From assembly GCF_003987655.1 (NCBI RefSeq), contig NZ_NGKC01000006.1, forward strand, positions 91,063-155,062: DNA of 64,000 nucleotides, written 5' to 3'. Below the pieces are notes generated by a model. It was not told the origin of the DNA. It did not search any database and saw nothing but the letters and a program-made list of their open reading frames with translations. This document shows, piece by piece, positions 61,752 to 64,000 of this stretch. Position numbers and translations under genes: made by a program. This DNA comes from Vagococcus acidifermentans. Its GTDB lineage: Bacteria; Bacillota; Bacilli; Lactobacillales; Vagococcaceae. Each line of letters starts with the position of its first letter. The stretch's first letter is position 1.

Positions 61752-62732
61752 TTAAGAATGAGACAAGAGCTTGCTTATTTCTTCTTTTAGTAAGGAAAAC
61801 TCTTTGTCCGACGGGTTTACTGACAAAATGAAATTGATTTTTCCAAGCAGTGAATTTAAGTAAGTTTCCGGGTCGAGTTCCCCATTTCCTTCATTCATAC
61901 GCTTTAAATGGGAAGCCGTTCCGTAATTCAAACAGTAATAAGCAGACTGTCTGACTTCTCTCCGGTATTTTTTCGGGACTTGCATTTTTTCGTTAACGGT
62001 TATCCCTGTTACTATTTGTTGTTTCCCGGTAGCGAGCAGTTTGGTCTTCTTTTGGTTGAGAGAAAAATCTAAAGCTTCAAGAAACGCTCTGACTTTGTGA
62101 TGCAGTTTTTTTACATTAAACTCTCCGGAGAATGTCATGTCATCGCAATATCTGGTATAGGCAATATTTCTTTCCCGGCACCACTGCCCGATATAATCAT
62201 CAAATGGTTTAAGTACAAGATTCGAAATCATCGGGGAAGTCGGTGCGCCCTGTGGCAGACAATCGTTAAAGCAGCACAATTGGGTTAGAATACCGGCTGC
62301 TTGCGGCGGGAAATATTCTCTCGGGAACGCCCGCTGAAAGACCATGGTAAAAGAAATACTGTCAAAAAAATCATCTATGTCTAATTTATAAACTTGTTTT
62401 TTTCCTATGTGTGGGGCTGCGTTGTCCAAGAGAGACTTCTCTTTTTGATAAGCAGTTGCATAAACGGAGCAGGCTTGAGGTTCTAATACGTGAACCAAAA
62501 TATTTTTTTGTATTTTTTTCAATAAAGGACTTGGCTCGTGGATGACTCTGTGCCCGCCGGTTTTCTTTTTTAAATAGGTCGTAGTGTAGTGGCTTTCAAT
62601 TGAGTTACTGACGGCATATAGACATGCCAGTTGCTTTTCTGGAGACAAATTTGTGGGGGCTAATAAATTAAAAGAAAGTAAAAAATCATTGCATTGATCT
62701 GTTGTAATATATTTCCAAATTGACTTATTCAT
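61752..62732 (-). CDS. Retron-type reverse transcriptase
   Basis: A 326-residue reverse transcriptase from ATG 62732, with AGGGGGGA just upstream. Motifs in order are the retron-specific NAAPH (104-108), catalytic DIDDFF (118-123), LPQGAPTSP (159-167), YCDD (195-198, replacing the commoner YADD) and the retron VTG (241-243). NAxxH and VTG separate retrons from group II intron and DGR enzymes. There is no extra N- or C-terminal effector domain. A structured msr-msd RNA lies immediately upstream on the same strand. In known retrons the RT copies msd into msDNA that serves with an effector in phage defence; no effector gene is visible here. Confidence 0.92.
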   Translation of the reverse strand: MNKSIWKYITTDQCNDFLLSFNLLAPTNLSPEKQLACLYAVSNSIESHYTTTYLKKKTGGHRVIHEPSPLLKKIQKNILVHVLEPQACSVYATAYQKEKSLLDNAAPHIGKKQVYKLDIDDFFDSISFTMVFQRAFPREYFPPQAAGILTQLCCFNDCLPQGAPTSPMISNLVLKPFDDYIGQWCRERNIAYTRYCDDMTFSGEFNVKKLHHKVRAFLEALDFSLNQKKTKLLATGKQQIVTGITVNEKMQVPKKYRREVRQSAYYCLNYGTASHLKRMNEGNGELDPETYLNSLLGKINFILSVNPSDKEFSLLKEEISKLLSHS

Positions 62733-62754
62733 AGGCCTAATCCCCCCTAAAAAA

Positions 62755-62960
62755 TAAGGCACCAGCAAAATGAGAAAGATACTTAAAAATGATGCTGTAA
62801 TGAGCGAGATGTGCGTCGTCGCAGACTGTAGCACATATCATGTGCTGAAGCACATTGAACGAATTACAGTAACAATCGCTCCCGTGCTATTTTTCAAGAG
62901 CGACTCGCTCTTGAATTGATTTCAATCAAATTGGCTATCTCCTCATTCCACTGGTGCTCT
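62755..62960 (-). ncRNA. Retron msr-msd RNA
   Basis: Reading the minus strand, GCACCAG (62957-62951) and CTGGTGC (62765-62759) form the a1/a2 closing repeat. A TAGC with the candidate branch G at 62935 follows a1. Two msr hairpins follow: TTGATT/AATCAA (62929-62916) and TTCAAGAGC/GCTCTTGAA (62915-62893). The msd arm has CTGTAAT pairing with ATTACAG, an inner ATGTGC/GCACAT stem and an apical AGCACAT-GAT-ATGTGCT hairpin. Ends are approximate and the branch position is inferred. Confidence 0.82.
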
Positions 62961-62966
62961 AACCAC

Positions 62967-62975
62967 ATCATATCA
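62967..62975 (-). promoter_or_regulatory. Candidate promoter of the retron RNA
   Basis: On the minus strand TGA plus TATGAT (62972-62967) is an extended -10 that would start transcription near 62960, just at a1. A second possible -10, TATAAT, is at 62995-62990. Confidence 0.5.
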
Positions 62976-62995
62976 CATTTTACGAAAGCATTATA

Positions 62996-63328
62996 GTGTA
63001 GTTATCAAGAGAAGTAGGGTAAAGTTGTTGACTGTTGAAAGATGCATGAAAGAAGGTATCAAATTGTAGATCATTTTCTTTTCCAACTTTCGCGTATCAG
63101 TTAGCCTCCCAGAAAACAGTCATCCTTATTTAATTTTATGACAGTCTGGACGGTAGTATTGATACAGATGTTGCGTCATAGTCAGTTCATCTTTTATGAT
63201 TTAGTGGTTGTCGCCCAATCATACATAACATTTGCTTATGGCATTTTAAGTGGCTAACTTGATTATAAAATGTACCGTTGATATTTTACGGTTTATAAAA
63301 GAAAAATTATTTAAACCTTATAACTAAA
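62996..63328. other. AT-rich intergenic region without recognised gene
   Basis: I find no convincing coding frame on either strand, no terminator and no repeat array between the retron and the RpiR-like gene. This is where a retron effector could have been expected. Confidence 0.5.
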
Positions 63329-63357
63329 TTGACCTTCAGAGATACTTCTGATAAATT
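63329..63357 (+). promoter_or_regulatory. Candidate promoter of the RpiR-like gene
   Basis: TTGACC (63329-63334) and TAAATT (63352-63357) with 17-bp spacing. Confidence 0.55.
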
Positions 63358-63413
63358 ACTAACTATACAAGAAAATATTTATTTTTTAAAATTATGAAAG
63401 CTAGGAGATTTTT

Positions 63414-63923
63414 ATGGGAAGTAGATCATTAAGTACGACCGAAAAATATACTCTGACCTACTTAGTTCAGCACAGGGATCAGGTTGTGAATTTGACGATT
63501 GAAAAGTTAGCTGAGAACGCCCATGTGTCACCTGCAACGATTATTCGAGCTCTAAAGAAGAAGGGATATTCCGGGTATTCAGAATACAAGAATTTAGTAA
63601 AACATCAGTCTGTCAAACAACACAGCCATTTCTCAGATGAGATTAATGAAGTAATTAATAAGAATCTTGAGGAAGTTACGAAAACAATTGAGTATTTGAG
63701 TGCAGATACAATTGAAGAGGCGGTCAAAGCAATTCACAAGTCTCAGCGATTGTTTATCTTTGCAACAGGTACTTCGATTTCGGTTGCTAATTACTTGACT
63801 CGGAAATTTCAATTATCAGATAAATACTGGTATGGCAACCCCTTTTTTGACAAAATTTATAAGGTGTCGTTCCTTTTATCATGTTATCCGATTGCCCTTG
63901 ACAGCGAGCCTCCCCGTCTGTGA
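63414..63923 (+). pseudogene. MurR/RpiR-family regulator, truncated in the SIS domain
   Basis: A 169-residue protein; the family is usually about 250-290. The N-terminal RpiR HTH (about 1-75) has LTIEKLAENAHVSPATIIRA and GYSGYSEYKNLV. The SIS sugar-phosphate-binding domain begins at RLFIFATGTSISVANYL (about 115-135). After about residue 140 the sequence no longer looks like the family and stops at TGA 63921-63923, inside an inverted repeat. The gene appears to have been interrupted, probably by a mobile element, though the right edge hides the rest. GGAG precedes the ATG. Confidence 0.75.
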
Positions 63924-63992
63924 GTTTTCACGATCAGCTTCCCAGCTTTAAAAAGTCAGGATCGTTTCCGTGACGGTATCACAGACGGGCTC
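63906..63992. repeat. Nested inverted repeat at the window edge
   Basis: CCGTCTGTGA (63914-63923) pairs with TCACAGACGG (63979-63988). Outside it GAGC pairs with GCTC, and inside it ACGATC pairs with GATCGT. The local composition is GC-richer than the truncated gene before it. It may be an end of an insertion element; no transposase is visible within the window. Confidence 0.5.
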
Positions 63993-64000
63993 ACTATCAA

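Noticed and set aside
63906..63992. CRISPR or attC-like repeat
   Set aside because: Only one nested inverted repeat is present, with no direct repetition or integrase signature in view.

Overview
The window looks like chromosome of a low-to-mid-GC Gram-positive bacterium of the order Lactobacillales, possibly Enterococcaceae or Carnobacteriaceae (genus not determinable). The pointers are strong AGGAGG ribosome sites, an Mga-type regulator, the small SRP RNA next to tadA, the order ylxM-ffh / rpsP-khpA-rimM-trmD-rplS, a methionine T-box and a tmRNA tag reading AKNENNNFALAA.

Region 1 (1-2.1 kb): the end of a probable ArsC/Spx-like gene, a short GcvH-like lipoyl protein, an NHL-propeller lipoprotein and a decayed ABC-ATPase gene. 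Region 2 (2.1-22.0 kb): a selenium-dependent molybdenum hydroxylase / anaerobic purine degradation island. A divergent YheO/DauR-like regulator faces ssnA-ygfK-hydA-ygeX-ygeY-ygeW-arcC-ridA-purine permease-ModE-like regulator-xdhC-xdh-mocA-yqeC-yqeB. yqeB is split by a one-base deficit in an A run. Region 3 (22.0-28.5 kb): flavodoxin, the two NfnAB-type transhydrogenase subunits and pyruvate:ferredoxin oxidoreductase, all on the same strand. Together regions 2 and 3 can be read as one fermentation module. Xanthine dehydrogenase and YgfK handle the purine ring, amidohydrolases and YgeX/Y/W break it down, YgeX releases pyruvate for NifJ, carbamoyl phosphate gives ATP through carbamate kinase, and flavodoxin/NfnAB balance electrons.

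Region 4 (28.6-41.3 kb): accessory and regulatory genes: a GGDEF cyclase behind a frameshifted Mga-family regulator, a zinc metallopeptidase, a PucR-type regulator, tadA followed by SRP RNA, TraX-like and GNAT proteins, a lipoprotein, a peptidase E-like protein, a membrane-anchored Xre regulator, an RluA-family synthase, a cytidine deaminase-like protein, a pentapeptide-repeat protein and tmRNA. Region 5 (41.4-61.6 kb): two OmpR-family two-component systems, UPF0223, an inositol-monophosphatase-family protein, typA, DUF523, ylxM-ffh, a T-box controlled metY-metA operon, an amidase, a GntR regulator, a divergent mhqO/mhqD-like pair and the rpsP-khpA / rimM-trmD / rplS block with an L19 leader.

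Region 6 (61.7-64.0 kb): an AT-rich accessory insertion after rplS. It carries a retron (reverse transcriptase plus a recognisable msr-msd RNA) with no visible effector gene, then a truncated MurR/RpiR regulator running into a nested inverted repeat at the right edge. The most notable items are the purine-to-pyruvate module, the effector-less retron, and two genes each broken by one missing A in a poly-A tract.
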